DNA of 64,000 nt from assembly GCA_963773735.1 (NCBI GenBank), contig CAVZCK010000021.1, positions 310,001 through 374,000 on the forward strand. The letters run 5' to 3'. Source of the stretch: CAVZCK01 sp963773735 (GTDB lineage Bacteria; Pseudomonadota; Alphaproteobacteria; Rhizobiales; Rhodomicrobiaceae). The notes beneath the pieces were generated by a model. That model was not told the DNA's origin, did no database searches, and saw only the letters and a program-made list of their open reading frames with translations. This document shows, piece after piece, positions 40,287-50,291 of the stretch. Both the position numbers and the translations under genes were made by a program. Positions within the stretch are counted from its first letter, which is position 1. Every line of letters begins with the position of its first letter.

Positions 40287-40458
40287 CAATGCTCACGATG
40301 AGCAACTCTCTCGGCGGGCGCGATTTGCGGCGTGAACCCGCCGCGTTCATTTTCGCCCGTCCTACTGCCGCCCGCAGCCGTTTTTTCATTGTCGCCCTTT
40401 GGACATTTCTCCTGTGGGCTTTCGCAGCGCCCGAATGGGCATGAATGGCGGCGGGCAG

Positions 40459-41262
40459 ATGCGGCGGCTCATCCTCAACGCCGATGATTATGCCTTGGAC
40501 GAGGAGGTCGATGCGGCCGTCCTCAGCTTGGCCTCGCGGGGCATCGTGACCGCCGTCAGCGCGATGGTGCTGGCTCCGCGCTGGATGGCAGCTGCCGCCG
40601 GGCTGAAACATGAAAATGCCGATTGCGGCCTGCATCTCGACCTGACCAGCCGTTTTGCCGCTGCCGGCTCTCCAGGCGCCGGGCTGGCTCCGCTCGTTGC
40701 TAAAGCCTATGCCGGCCGGCTTGCCAAGGCGAAACTGCGCGCCGCGATCGAAACGCAGCTCGACCTTTTCGAAGACGCGATCGGGCGGGCTCCGGCTTTC
40801 GTCGACGGGCACCAGCATATCCACCAATTGCCAGGCATCCGGACTGAACTTCTCGATGCGCTCGACCGGCGCTACGGTCATGGCGCCAGAGATATCGGCG
40901 TGCGAATTTGCAAGCCCCGCCGATGGCGCGGCATGAAGGCGGGGGTGATCGGCGCTCTCGGCGCCGAGCGGCTGGCGCGGCTTGCGGTCGGCCGCGGCCA
41001 TTCGACCAATTCCGACTTCGCCGGCGTCTATGGCTTTGCGCCGGACACCGACCTGTCCGGTTGCTGGCGGCGATGGCTGGCCACGCTGCAAGGTGAGGCG
41101 CCGCTGGCGATGTGCCATGTCGCGGCCCCCGGCCGGTCAGCTGCCGATGATCCGATCAGACCAGCGCGGCTGAACGAATTCGCCTGGCTCGCAAGCGGTG
41201 AATTCGAGGACCTTCGCGCCGAATTTTCGGTGACGCTGACCCGCTGGCCGGCGACCCGGTAG
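40459..41262 (+). CDS. ChbG/HpnK-family carbohydrate deacetylase
   Basis: YdjC-fold metal-dependent deacetylase. Metal-binding landmarks: ILNADDYALDEEV at the N-terminus (Asp-Asp), GLHLDLT, and DGHQHIHQLPGIR (two His). Members act on chitooligosaccharides (ChbG) or occur with hopanoid genes (HpnK); here the context is a glycosyltransferase cluster and no hopanoid gene is seen, so an envelope sugar is the likelier substrate. Start at ATG 40459, directly before the conserved strand; a longer frame from 40399 adds 20 residues. It ends three bases before the stop of the convergent YfhO-like gene. Confidence 0.82.
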   Translation: MRRLILNADDYALDEEVDAAVLSLASRGIVTAVSAMVLAPRWMAAAAGLKHENADCGLHLDLTSRFAAAGSPGAGLAPLVAKAYAGRLAKAKLRAAIETQLDLFEDAIGRAPAFVDGHQHIHQLPGIRTELLDALDRRYGHGARDIGVRICKPRRWRGMKAGVIGALGAERLARLAVGRGHSTNSDFAGVYGFAPDTDLSGCWRRWLATLQGEAPLAMCHVAAPGRSAADDPIRPARLNEFAWLASGEFEDLRAEFSVTLTRWPATR

Positions 41263-41265
41263 GGG

Positions 41266-43626
41266 TCAGCCGCCGCCGTACAAAGAACGCAGCTCGCGCA
41301 TCGCGCCCTGGATCGGCCGGAAGGTGAATCGGACCTGATGATGTCCCGCCGGAACCGCCACCGCGCGGAAGAGCACGTCCGCCTTCAATATCGGCGTCTC
41401 CCGACCATCCAGATCTGCGAACCACCAGGGATGCCAGACATCGTTGAGAAGCAGCAGCCCCGATCTCTCGGCATTAACCTCGACCACAATGGTGGTGTTC
41501 CGATAGGTTACCAGGCGCGCCGTTGAAGCCGCCGGGGTTGCGCCGCCCGGACGCGACGCGGGCAGCCGCGGCGCGTGTTCGAGCAGCACCGTCTCGCGCG
41601 GATCGAAATCCGGCCATTGGCCTGTCTTGATCAGGGAGCCAAAATCGGCGACCTGCCACCTGGACGCAAAGAGCACGCGCGGCAGGGCCCTCTTATTCTC
41701 GTAAATGAACTCGTCCGGTTTTTGGCTGACCAGCGTCAGATCACCTGGCTTCAAGGCCGTATCGATCTCCTCGACCGGAATCGGGCTCACGATATAGCGA
41801 AGCCCGAACAGGTCGGCCAAGCGGCTGCGATAGGACGGAAATAACGGCGTGAATGCGCGCTGCTGGGGCACCGCGATTTGGTCTCCGGCGCCCAACGCCT
41901 GGACGACCTGATTGAGCCGCAGGGGATTGTAGCCCAGCGTATGGTCATAGCCGTGGGTCTGCCCCGTATTTGCCCAGTCGAAGCCCACGCCGAGGAGTTC
42001 CACGCGATCACGCCGATCCGTCGGCAGCACCGGCAGGGTGTTTGCCTTCAGAAAGGCGACCGTCTCGTCGGTCGTGCCTGGAGCGATCGCGGAAAAGTCC
42101 GCGACGGGCAGGCCGGTCGATTCGGTTGGCCCGTTGTTCAGGTCCAGGTCAACCGCCATAAAGCCGGCCACTGCCAAAACCACAACGCCGGGCGGAAGGT
42201 CCTGTCTGCGGCCGATAGCGAATACGAGGCCGAATGCGCAAAGGCTGAAGCCTCCTGAGACAAGCAGCGGCTTGACGGCTTCCGCCAGATGTCCCTGGCG
42301 GATGGCGAACAGGAGACCGAGGCAGAACGCGGAAACGAACACCCCCGCGGCAATGCCGAAATAGCGCTTGGTTGCGCCGTTGCCCTCTCCCGCCAGCCAG
42401 AGATGAAGACCGTAGCCGCCGAGAATCGCCAGGAAGGCGCCGACAAAAAAGGTTGCGTCGGCAGGACGCCGAAACAGGTCGACGCCGGGAAGGATTTTAT
42501 AAAGCACGCCAAAAAACGGCGTATAGGCTCCGACCGCATAAAGGACGCTGCAGACGAGCGCGATCGTGAAAAACCTGATCTCCTTACGCCACAAGGTCTT
42601 CCAGGACATACAGGCGAACAGGCAGGCAAGCATCGGCAGCGCGCCGACGTAAACCTGCCCCATATTCTGCGACAGCAGGGAATTTTCCGTCCATTCGCCG
42701 TCACTTGGCCCCCAATAGGAGATTGAAGCGTCGTTGGCGCCAAAGAGATCGGCGATGAAGGCGGTCAACAGCGAGGCCGGATGCAGCGAACCGCGGGCAG
42801 CCTCGGCAAAGTCGATATGCGGACGGCTCGATGACAGGCCGAAAAGAAAGGTCAGAAGGATCGGGATGGTGGCCAGCACCGCCACCGTCAGCACCGCCGC
42901 CGCCAGCGGCCTGATCGATTGCAGAAAAGCTTGCCCCGGCCGTTCGCCGGACAGCCAATCGTTCGCGACATAGCCGACAAGGAGATAACAGCCCAACAAT
43001 TGCACCTGCCCGGGTGTCACGATCATCAGCGCCGTTGCTGCTCCCGCCAGCAATCCGTAGACCAGCGATCTACGATGCAGTGCCCGCGACAGCAGCCACA
43101 ACGCTGTTATGAAAAACGTCAGCGCATGGATTTGCGTCACATGCTGAATGCGCTGGCTGGCCGAGGCGCCGAAGCCGAGAGCCATGGCGGCGAGGATGGC
43201 TCCGGCGGGATGCCACCCGCGATCCTTGAAGATCATCAGAACGGAACAGCAGCCGGCAAGCACGATCGCGAAGATGTAGGCATCGAACATGCGAAGGCTG
43301 GGCGCGGGGTCAAAATAGGCAAGCAGGAATGCCGGCGAGAAGATCAGCGATTGTGGATCGGCGATTTGCGGTGAGCCGCCAAAGACATGAGGGGTCCAGA
43401 AGGGGGAATCGCCGGAATGCAGTGCTTGGGCTAGGAATTGCAATTGCGGATAGAAATGCGCAACAGCATCATATGGTATGACGAGCCGTCCCGTAAGCCA
43501 AGGAAGCGTGAGCAGCGCCCAGCCAAGCAAGACGCAGATGAAAGCGGCCGGATAGGCCGGCTGTCTGAGATGGGCTTCCGCGCCTCGCTCGGGCGTCCAA
43601 AGGGTGGCTTCGCTGGGGACTGACAT
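41266..43626 (-). CDS. YfhO-like large membrane protein (GT-C type)
   Basis: 786 residues with about a dozen membrane segments and a C-terminal extracytoplasmic beta-domain ending VPAGHHQVRFTFRPIQ, the hallmark of the YfhO family. In Gram-positives YfhO glycosylates lipoteichoic acid using a polyprenyl-linked sugar; the substrate here is unknown. The first loop contains PYDAVAHFYPQLQFLAQ, with an Asp in the position typical of GT-C catalytic residues. Frame intact over 2.3 kb. It is convergent with the ChbG-family gene and, with the GT2 enzyme, makes a plausible donor-transferase pair. Confidence 0.82.
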   Translation of the reverse strand: MSVPSEATLWTPERGAEAHLRQPAYPAAFICVLLGWALLTLPWLTGRLVIPYDAVAHFYPQLQFLAQALHSGDSPFWTPHVFGGSPQIADPQSLIFSPAFLLAYFDPAPSLRMFDAYIFAIVLAGCCSVLMIFKDRGWHPAGAILAAMALGFGASASQRIQHVTQIHALTFFITALWLLSRALHRRSLVYGLLAGAATALMIVTPGQVQLLGCYLLVGYVANDWLSGERPGQAFLQSIRPLAAAVLTVAVLATIPILLTFLFGLSSSRPHIDFAEAARGSLHPASLLTAFIADLFGANDASISYWGPSDGEWTENSLLSQNMGQVYVGALPMLACLFACMSWKTLWRKEIRFFTIALVCSVLYAVGAYTPFFGVLYKILPGVDLFRRPADATFFVGAFLAILGGYGLHLWLAGEGNGATKRYFGIAAGVFVSAFCLGLLFAIRQGHLAEAVKPLLVSGGFSLCAFGLVFAIGRRQDLPPGVVVLAVAGFMAVDLDLNNGPTESTGLPVADFSAIAPGTTDETVAFLKANTLPVLPTDRRDRVELLGVGFDWANTGQTHGYDHTLGYNPLRLNQVVQALGAGDQIAVPQQRAFTPLFPSYRSRLADLFGLRYIVSPIPVEEIDTALKPGDLTLVSQKPDEFIYENKRALPRVLFASRWQVADFGSLIKTGQWPDFDPRETVLLEHAPRLPASRPGGATPAASTARLVTYRNTTIVVEVNAERSGLLLLNDVWHPWWFADLDGRETPILKADVLFRAVAVPAGHHQVRFTFRPIQGAMRELRSLYGGG

Positions 43627-43677
43627 GCTTAAGCGTTTTCCTCAAAACTGGACGAGAGACATATCAAGGAGGAATAC

Positions 43678-43846
43678 CTAGTGTGGCGTCTCGCAATTGC
43701 CGACCAACTTCGCGGCCAGGTTCATAGTCGGCAATTGCGAGATAAGCGCCACACTAAGCCAATGATTTGTCTAGTGTCCCTTTGTCCCGCAAATGCCGAT
43801 AAGAGTCGGCGGCAAGCTGGTCGGCATTTGCGGGACGGGACACTAG
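43678..43846. repeat. Two CTAGTG-type palindromes
   Basis: 43678-43757 pairs CTAGTGTGGCGTCTCGCAAT with ATTGCGAGATAAGCGCCACA; 43770-43846 pairs CTAGTGTCCCTTTGTCCCGC with GCGGGACGGGACACTAG. The first shares its inner word CTCGCAATTGCC with the copy at 13552-13628. They occupy the spacer upstream of the YfhO-like gene, whose remaining bases up to 44159 show no gene. Confidence 0.8.
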
Positions 43847-44159
43847 AGGGAAGATTGCCGCGCCCCAATAACACTTTAGAATGGCCGCAGCGTGATGCTG
43901 CACCGTGCGAGATGAACAACGGCGAACAATTTCGATCCGACCGCGACACCGGCAGTCGCCGGGAAAGCTGGCGCCCAAGGTTGCGGTGCCACGCCGCCCC
44001 TGGCCGCCGCCGGTTTTCTCCCCTCATAGCACCGATGCGACCCCTGCGTACGCGCCGCGTTGACACAGAGCAGCCGCGTTCAGAGCTTAGGAAAGCCTTT
44101 AAAGAAGACGGCGAAGGGCGTGCAGCCGCGTGCTGCTTCCGCCAACATCAGGGGGCGCG

Positions 44160-44870
44160 ATGACCACGGACATCAATCGGAGCTGGGCGCGATTCTGGGA
44201 TACGAACCACAGCGTCTATGTCAGCCCGCGCCATCTCGACAGCCATTACCGTCGCATCGCCGACGACATCCTCGGGGTGCTGCCGCCGGGAGCGCCGCGT
44301 GTGCTCGACCATGGCTGCGGCGAGGCACTTCATGCCGGGCGCGTGGCGGAGCGGTGCAGCGCCCTCATCCTGTGCGAGGCAGCGCCGAAGCTGCGCACCC
44401 GCCTTGCCGAGCGCTTTGCCGGCGAGCCGCGCATCGAGGTGATCGCGCCGGACAGGGTCGAGGCCCTGCCGGAGGCCAGCCTCGATCTCATTGTGGCGAA
44501 TTCATTGGTGCAATATCTGAGCCCGGCTGAGCTGAAGGCAGTGCTTCCGGTCTGGCGCCGCGCACTCAAACCCGCCGGCCGTCTCATCATCGCCGACGTC
44601 ATCACCCCGCAGCAGAGCGTGGTGACGGACGCGGCTGCGCTGCTGCGCTTTGCGGCAAAGAACGGCTTCCTCATCGACGCGCTGGGCGGGCTGATCCGCA
44701 CGTTCTTCTCGGACTATCGCCGTCTGCGCGCCGAGCTGGGCCTTACCCGCTACAGCGAAGCGGACCTGCTCGAGCTGTTGTCGGAAAACGCGTTCTCGGC
44801 GACGCGGCTGGAGCCGAATTTCGGCTATGACCATGCCCGGCTCGCCGTGGTGGCCATGAGACTTGGCTGA
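44160..44870 (+). CDS. Class I SAM-dependent methyltransferase
   Basis: Methyltransferase-11/25-type fold: SAM-binding motif RVLDHGCGEALHAGRVAE (about residue 50), acidic end of strand two in ALILCEAAP, and motif IV LDLIVANSLVQYLSP. 236 aa from ATG 44160, which begins TTDINRSWARFWDTNHSVYV. Substrate unknown; proximity to glycosyltransferase genes suggests a sugar or lipid intermediate, which is inference. The upstream 300 bases carry two palindromes. Three bases after its stop lies the ftsB 5'-end remnant. Confidence 0.82.
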   Translation: MTTDINRSWARFWDTNHSVYVSPRHLDSHYRRIADDILGVLPPGAPRVLDHGCGEALHAGRVAERCSALILCEAAPKLRTRLAERFAGEPRIEVIAPDRVEALPEASLDLIVANSLVQYLSPAELKAVLPVWRRALKPAGRLIIADVITPQQSVVTDAAALLRFAAKNGFLIDALGGLIRTFFSDYRRLRAELGLTRYSEADLLELLSENAFSATRLEPNFGYDHARLAVVAMRLG

Positions 44871-44872
44871 TC

Positions 44873-44910
44873 CTAACGTCCATTCCGGCCCTTGCGGGAT
44901 GTGACCATGG
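44873..44910 (-). pseudogene. Remnant of the ftsB 5' end
   Basis: TAACGTCCATTCCGGCC.TTG onward matches 33033-33067 over about 35 bases with two differences, and a few bases beyond. On the minus strand it would encode MVTSRKGRNGR and then a stop, against MITSRKGRNGR in the real gene. Nothing of the rest of ftsB follows. Confidence 0.8.
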
Positions 44911-45049
44911 CGGCTCGCGCGGCTCGCCTCACGCGTTCGCGGCTCAAATGGTCGAAAGGCGGTGAAAGCGGCTGCTTTGGACCCAGAGGAAAGCAAGGCT
45001 TTTTCTGTAAAAGCGGACACTCAATCAGACCATCTGAAGCGACAGACGA

Positions 45050-45403
45050 TCATAGAGCGCATTTATATCCGCCAAATCTCTCGGCGATTAAGAACTCGGA
45101 CTCCGACCACCTATAGCAGGCCGTACGGATGCAACGGATCTCACGGCTCTCGCATGACGGGGGGCAGCCGTCGAAACGGTCCTCGAAACGCGAGCGCATG
45201 TCGCAGATCTTGCGGCAGATCTGGCGCTGTCTGTAGCAGAACTCCGCCACGTCCCTCGCTTTCCGTGCATTGCCAGAGTATGGACGGTCGTCCGGATAGG
45301 CCTGCCGCGGCGACTTAAGGTCGGTAGCGAGAAGTGGCGCGCTGGCTCCTGCGAAGGTGAACGCCAGAAACAGACAGCAAAATAATACGTCAGCCCAGCG
45401 CAT
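45050..45403 (-). CDS. Small secreted cysteine-rich protein
   Basis: 117 residues. N-terminal signal peptide MRWADVLFCCLFLAFTFAGA; the mature part holds eight cysteines in pairs (FCYRQRQICRKICDM, GCPPSCESREIRCIRTACY, and one near the end), suggesting disulfides in the periplasm or outside. Start ATG 45403 has GGAGG eight bases upstream; a longer frame adds five residues. Function unknown. It lies on the minus strand between eno and the ftsB remnant, that is, inside what appears to be the original or duplicated eno-ftsB spacer. Confidence 0.65.
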   Translation of the reverse strand: MRWADVLFCCLFLAFTFAGASAPLLATDLKSPRQAYPDDRPYSGNARKARDVAEFCYRQRQICRKICDMRSRFEDRFDGCPPSCESREIRCIRTACYRWSESEFLIAERFGGYKCAL

Positions 45404-45642
45404 CCCCGCCTCCGCCAAAACCCCGTTTTCAGTCCGATGCTCGAGCTAACACTTATTTCGTGCCCTTACTGTGTTGACCGATAGGCATTTTCGACGCATT
45501 CAGGGCCGAAATCCGGCGCGCCGCGCCCGAAAACTGACGCTCAACGGGCCCTAAAGCGTGTCGATCGGCACTTTCAGATCGCGGGTGCCATTGTCCTCTT
45601 CTGAGCACATCAATCCATCCCGCACAGGCAGATCTGAAGATC

Positions 45643-45755
45643 CGCTAGTGCATCGATCCAAACGGAGGCTACAGCCGGAGTTTGGAAAAATTGATGCATA
45701 ACAAGAAGCTAGTGCACTGACGCATGCACGAAGTGAGTGCGTCAGTGCACTAGCC
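45643..45755. repeat. Composite of two CTAGTG-type palindromes
   Basis: GCTAGTGCATCGATCCAAAC pairs with GTTTGG...TTGATGCAT, then AAGAAGCTAGTGCACTGACG pairs with CGTCAGTGCACTAGC, the latter an almost perfect hairpin. The whole 113 bases are homologous to the reverse complement of 32462-32572. It lies downstream of eno. The remaining sequence between 45404 and 45642, and up to 45865, shows no gene. Confidence 0.8.
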
Positions 45756-45865
45756 CTATCGGGCGCGTCCTGTATTAGGCGGCGAATTCCGCTTCGGGGG
45801 TATGCAGAAGGGCCACGCTCGTGCCTCGACAGCCGGTCTTGGCCCCCGCGGATCCACGGCCTCGA

Positions 45866-47143
<1,278 letters not shown>

Positions 47144-47239
47144 GGTGACATCCTCTTATCTAGAATTCGGCTCTTGCGCGGCGTTATAGAAGGGTTCGGC
47201 AGCGCCTTGAAGGGCTTTTCGATCTGAAAGGAGCGGGCG

Positions 47240-47962
47240 GTGGCCATTGCTGACACGTCGAGCGCGCTGGTGCTGTTCTCGGGCGGTCAGGATTCGACCG
47301 TGTGCCTCGCCTGGGCGCTCGACCGCTACGACCATGTCGAGACCGTCGGCTTCAGCTATGGCCAGCGGCACGACGCCGAGCTCAAGGCGCGCGAGGCGGT
47401 GTTCGCGGCGCTGGGGCGCGATTTTCCCGACTGGTCGGCAAAGCGCGGCGAGGATCACCGGATCGACATGCCCGAGCTCGGCCGGATCAGCGAGACGGCC
47501 TTGACGCGCGATGCCGAGATCAAGTTAGGCGAGAGCGGCCTGCCCAACACGTTCGTGCCCGGCCGCAACATCCTGTTCTTTACCTATGCGGCGGCGCTCG
47601 GCTACCGGCGCGGCATCATGCGGCTGGTCGGCGGCATGTGCGAGACCGACTATTCCGGCTATCCCGATTGCCGCAACGAGACGCTGACCGCGCTCGCCCA
47701 CGCCCTGCGGCTCGGCACGGAGGCGCCGTTCCGCATCGAGACGCCCTTGATGTGGCGCGACAAGGCGGAGACCTGGGCGCTCGCCGAGGCGCTGGGCGGA
47801 CGCAGGCTCGTTGACCTGATCATCGAGCATACCCATACCTGCTATCACGGGCAGCGCGACAAGCGCCGCGATTGGGGCTATGGCTGCGGCGAATGCCCGG
47901 CCTGCCAGCTTCGCGCCGCCGGCTATGATAAATGGATGGCCGCCGCCTCCGGGGCCAAGTGA
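47240..47962 (+). CDS. queC: 7-cyano-7-deazaguanine synthase QueC
   Basis: ATP-dependent conversion of 7-carboxy-7-deazaguanine to preQ0, the nitrile precursor of queuosine. PP-loop ATP site LFSGGQDSTVCLAWAL, central VPGRNILFFTYAAALG and C-terminal zinc ligands in TCYHGQ and CGECPACQLR. 240 aa starting from a GTG with GGAG seven bases upstream. Starts the queC ... queE-queD-queF group on the plus strand, interrupted by a small gene and a minus-strand curlin gene. Confidence 0.95.
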   Translation: MAIADTSSALVLFSGGQDSTVCLAWALDRYDHVETVGFSYGQRHDAELKAREAVFAALGRDFPDWSAKRGEDHRIDMPELGRISETALTRDAEIKLGESGLPNTFVPGRNILFFTYAAALGYRRGIMRLVGGMCETDYSGYPDCRNETLTALAHALRLGTEAPFRIETPLMWRDKAETWALAEALGGRRLVDLIIEHTHTCYHGQRDKRRDWGYGCGECPACQLRAAGYDKWMAAASGAK

Positions 47963-47991
47963 CAGTGGATTGCAGTGGGTTCAAGACTGGG

Positions 47992-48336
47992 ATGACGCAA
48001 CATTCAGTGGTCGTGCAATTTTATGATTTCGCCGGGAAGTTCTGGACCGAGGACGAGCGCAGCCTCGATCCGCTTTTCGCCCTGGAGGATGAGCTGGAGT
48101 CGGCGCTGGAGGGCACAGGCGTCGGCGAATTGGACGGGCATGAAATCGCCGTGGACGGCAGCGACGGCTTCCTGTTCCTCTATGGCCCCGACGCGGATGC
48201 GCTTTTTGCGCTGATCGAGCCGATCCTGCGGAAATCCGCCGTGATGTCCGGGGCGGATGCCACCTTGCGCTATGGCGATCCCGATGAAGCGGATTTGAAG
48301 CAAAAGGTCATCGCGATCGATCAGACCACGCATTGA
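47992..48336 (+). CDS. Hypothetical protein, 114 aa, acidic
   Basis: Not recognised. Begins MTQHSVVVQFYDFAGKFWTE and reads as a small alpha/beta protein with an acidic surface (LEDELESALEGTGVGELDGHE, FLFLYGPDADALFALIEPIL). No signal peptide, no cysteines. The pattern resembles immunity-type or small conserved unknown proteins, but I cannot name a family. It starts 30 bases after queC on the same strand and could be co-transcribed. Frame intact. An in-frame start at 47932 overlaps queC and is less likely. Confidence 0.68.
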   Translation: MTQHSVVVQFYDFAGKFWTEDERSLDPLFALEDELESALEGTGVGELDGHEIAVDGSDGFLFLYGPDADALFALIEPILRKSAVMSGADATLRYGDPDEADLKQKVIAIDQTTH

Positions 48337-48361
48337 TATGGTTCGCCGGCGCGGCAGGCTA

Positions 48362-49428
48362 TTAGTGCTGCATCACAGTGACGGTGTTGCCATTTCCGGC
48401 CGTGTGAATGACCGAGGTGAGGGCGGGCCCGGAAACATCTTGCTCGACGGAGATAAGATTAGAATTCCCGTCTACATGAACGTCAAAATCGTTAACACCT
48501 AGATTTGCGGTGTTAAGATTTTGCGCGACGGTAACTTGGTTGGACGATCCGTTCAGATCGATCACGGAAGCATTCGAGGGTGAAATATCGCCGAAAATGC
48601 CTGCGCCCGTAAACTGTTCCACCAGCACGGCGTTGCCGTCACCAGCTTCGTTTATGGTCGAATGACTGTCGCCGGATCCACCGCCCTGCACGATTTTTGT
48701 GTCGTTCCCAGTCCCGGCGATCGCGACGAAGGACGTATTGAAGCCGCCATCCTGAAGAACGTCGACATGGTTGGAGGTGCCGTTCTCGTCGATCTCCGAG
48801 CTACCGCTGCTTTCCTGTCCGCCCTGGTCGACATGGGCGGTATTGCCGGCACCCAATTGGACGATGACCGATGAGGCGCTGCTGAGTATGCCGCCTTGGG
48901 ATACATCCGCGCTCTGATCGGTTCCATCCTGCAGGATGCTCGAAGAGCCGGTGCCTTGGAAGACGTTGGCTGTGTTTCCGGAGCCGGTCTGCTGAATGCT
49001 GGAGCCAGTGAAATCGATGAATCCGAACTGGACAACGGTGGCCTCGTTGCCTTCGCCGGCTTGTTCGATGCTGGAGCTGTTGATCCCATCCACCGCGCCT
49101 TGCCTAACGCTGGCGAGCTGATTGCTGCCATTCTGAACAATCGTCGACTCAAGATCGCCGAATCCCATTTTGGAGGAGTTCGGCTCGATTCGCGGTGCCG
49201 GTCTGGGTGATGGCCGAAATATCGGCCCCGGCATCAGATTGTTGGACGACGCTGGCCCGGTCCGCGGTGCCGGCCTGAGCGATGTCCGATACGTTGAAGC
49301 CGGTACTTTGCGTCGACCTCGGCGGCGCTCCCGCTGCCGAGCTGTTCGATGGTCGAGACATTGTTGCCGGCGGACGCCGGGTGGCCGACGCAAAGCGTCA
49401 TTCCTAGGGCAAGTAAATAGCGCTTCAC
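48362..49428 (-). CDS. Secreted curlin-repeat (CsgA/CsgB-like) protein, two frameshifts
   Basis: Signal peptide from a GTG start (RYLLALGMTLCVGHPASA), then at least twelve imperfect curlin repeats of the form S-x-I-x-Q-x-G-x-x-N-x-A-x-V-x-Q, e.g. SSIQQTGSGNTANVFQGTG, STIVQNGSNQLASVRQ and STINEAGDGNAVLVEQ. Such repeats stack into amyloid beta-helices in curli fibres. Two extra bases near 49314 and 49163 shift the frame in the N-terminal third. The end is VIHTAGNGNTVTVMQH. Repeat-to-repeat lengths are irregular and Gly/Asn/Ser-rich. No csgE, csgF or csgG export genes lie in the window. A GGAG stands upstream of the GTG. Confidence 0.75.
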
Positions 49429-49588
49429 GGACCATCTCCATCGTGGAATGCCACATTCGATCATGTGCCTGCCCGAGTCGCAACCTGTGATTGCATCGAG
49501 GTGGAAGGAGTGTTCATAAACGCGGCAAGATGATAGATGGCGGTCATGCTGCGCGGTGATGACGAAGGAAAGTCGCGGCTGGTGTTTC

Positions 49589-50236
49589 ATGGTCTATACG
49601 GTCAAGGAAATCTTCTACACGTTGCAGGGCGAGGGTGCGCGCAGCGGGCGCGCGGCGGTGTTTCTGCGCTTTGCCGGCTGCAATCTGTGGAGCGGCCGCG
49701 ACGAGGACCGCGCGGCAGCCGTCTGCCGCTTCTGCGACACCGATTTCGTCGGCACGAACGGACCGGGCGGCGGCAAATTCGCTGAGCCGCAAGCGCTGGC
49801 CGACGCCGTCGCCAGCCGCTGGCCGCCGGGCGAGGCCAACGGCTCGGGCGCCAAGCCCTATGTGGTCTGCACCGGCGGCGAGCCGCTGCTTCAGCTTGAC
49901 GCAGCGCTGATCGATGCGCTGCATGAGCGCGGCTTCGAGATCGCCATCGAAACCAACGGCACCATTGCCGCGCCGCCCGGCATCGACTGGATCTGCGTCA
50001 GCCCGAAGGGCCGCAGCACCCTCGTGCAGCGCTCGGGCCAGGAGCTGAAATTCGTGTTTCCGCAAGAGGACGCCGATCCCTTGGAATTCGAAGCGCTTGA
50101 TTTCGAGCAGTTTTTCATTCAGCCGATGGACGGGCCGCGGCTCAAGCAGGCGGTCGCCGAGAGCGCCCGTTTCTGCATGGCGCATCCGCGCTGGCGTTTA
50201 TCTTTGCAAATGCATAAACTTGCTGGCATTCCCTAA
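49589..50236 (+). CDS. queE: 7-carboxy-7-deazaguanine synthase QueE
   Basis: Radical-SAM enzyme that contracts 6-carboxytetrahydropterin to 7-carboxy-7-deazaguanine. Begins MVYTVKEIFYTLQGEGARSG. The cluster-binding motif is the expanded CX14CX2C form (Cys in GCNLWSG, then VCRFCDTDF) known for some QueE proteins. Also CTGGEPLLQLD and IETNGTIAAPPGIDWICVSPK segments. 215 aa from ATG 49589. Ends 55 bases before queD. Confidence 0.94.
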   Translation: MVYTVKEIFYTLQGEGARSGRAAVFLRFAGCNLWSGRDEDRAAAVCRFCDTDFVGTNGPGGGKFAEPQALADAVASRWPPGEANGSGAKPYVVCTGGEPLLQLDAALIDALHERGFEIAIETNGTIAAPPGIDWICVSPKGRSTLVQRSGQELKFVFPQEDADPLEFEALDFEQFFIQPMDGPRLKQAVAESARFCMAHPRWRLSLQMHKLAGIP

Positions 50237-50291
50237 ACCGGATACCACATTTGCGGCTTGCCGGACGCGCGCGCGAGCTCTGTTTCGACCC

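Noticed and set aside
45756..45865. Extension of the last enolase frame beyond its stop (AKTGCRGTSVALLHTPEAEFAA)
   Set aside because: Enolase already ends normally at AGRSVLPG; the extension needs another frame and matches no enolase tail.
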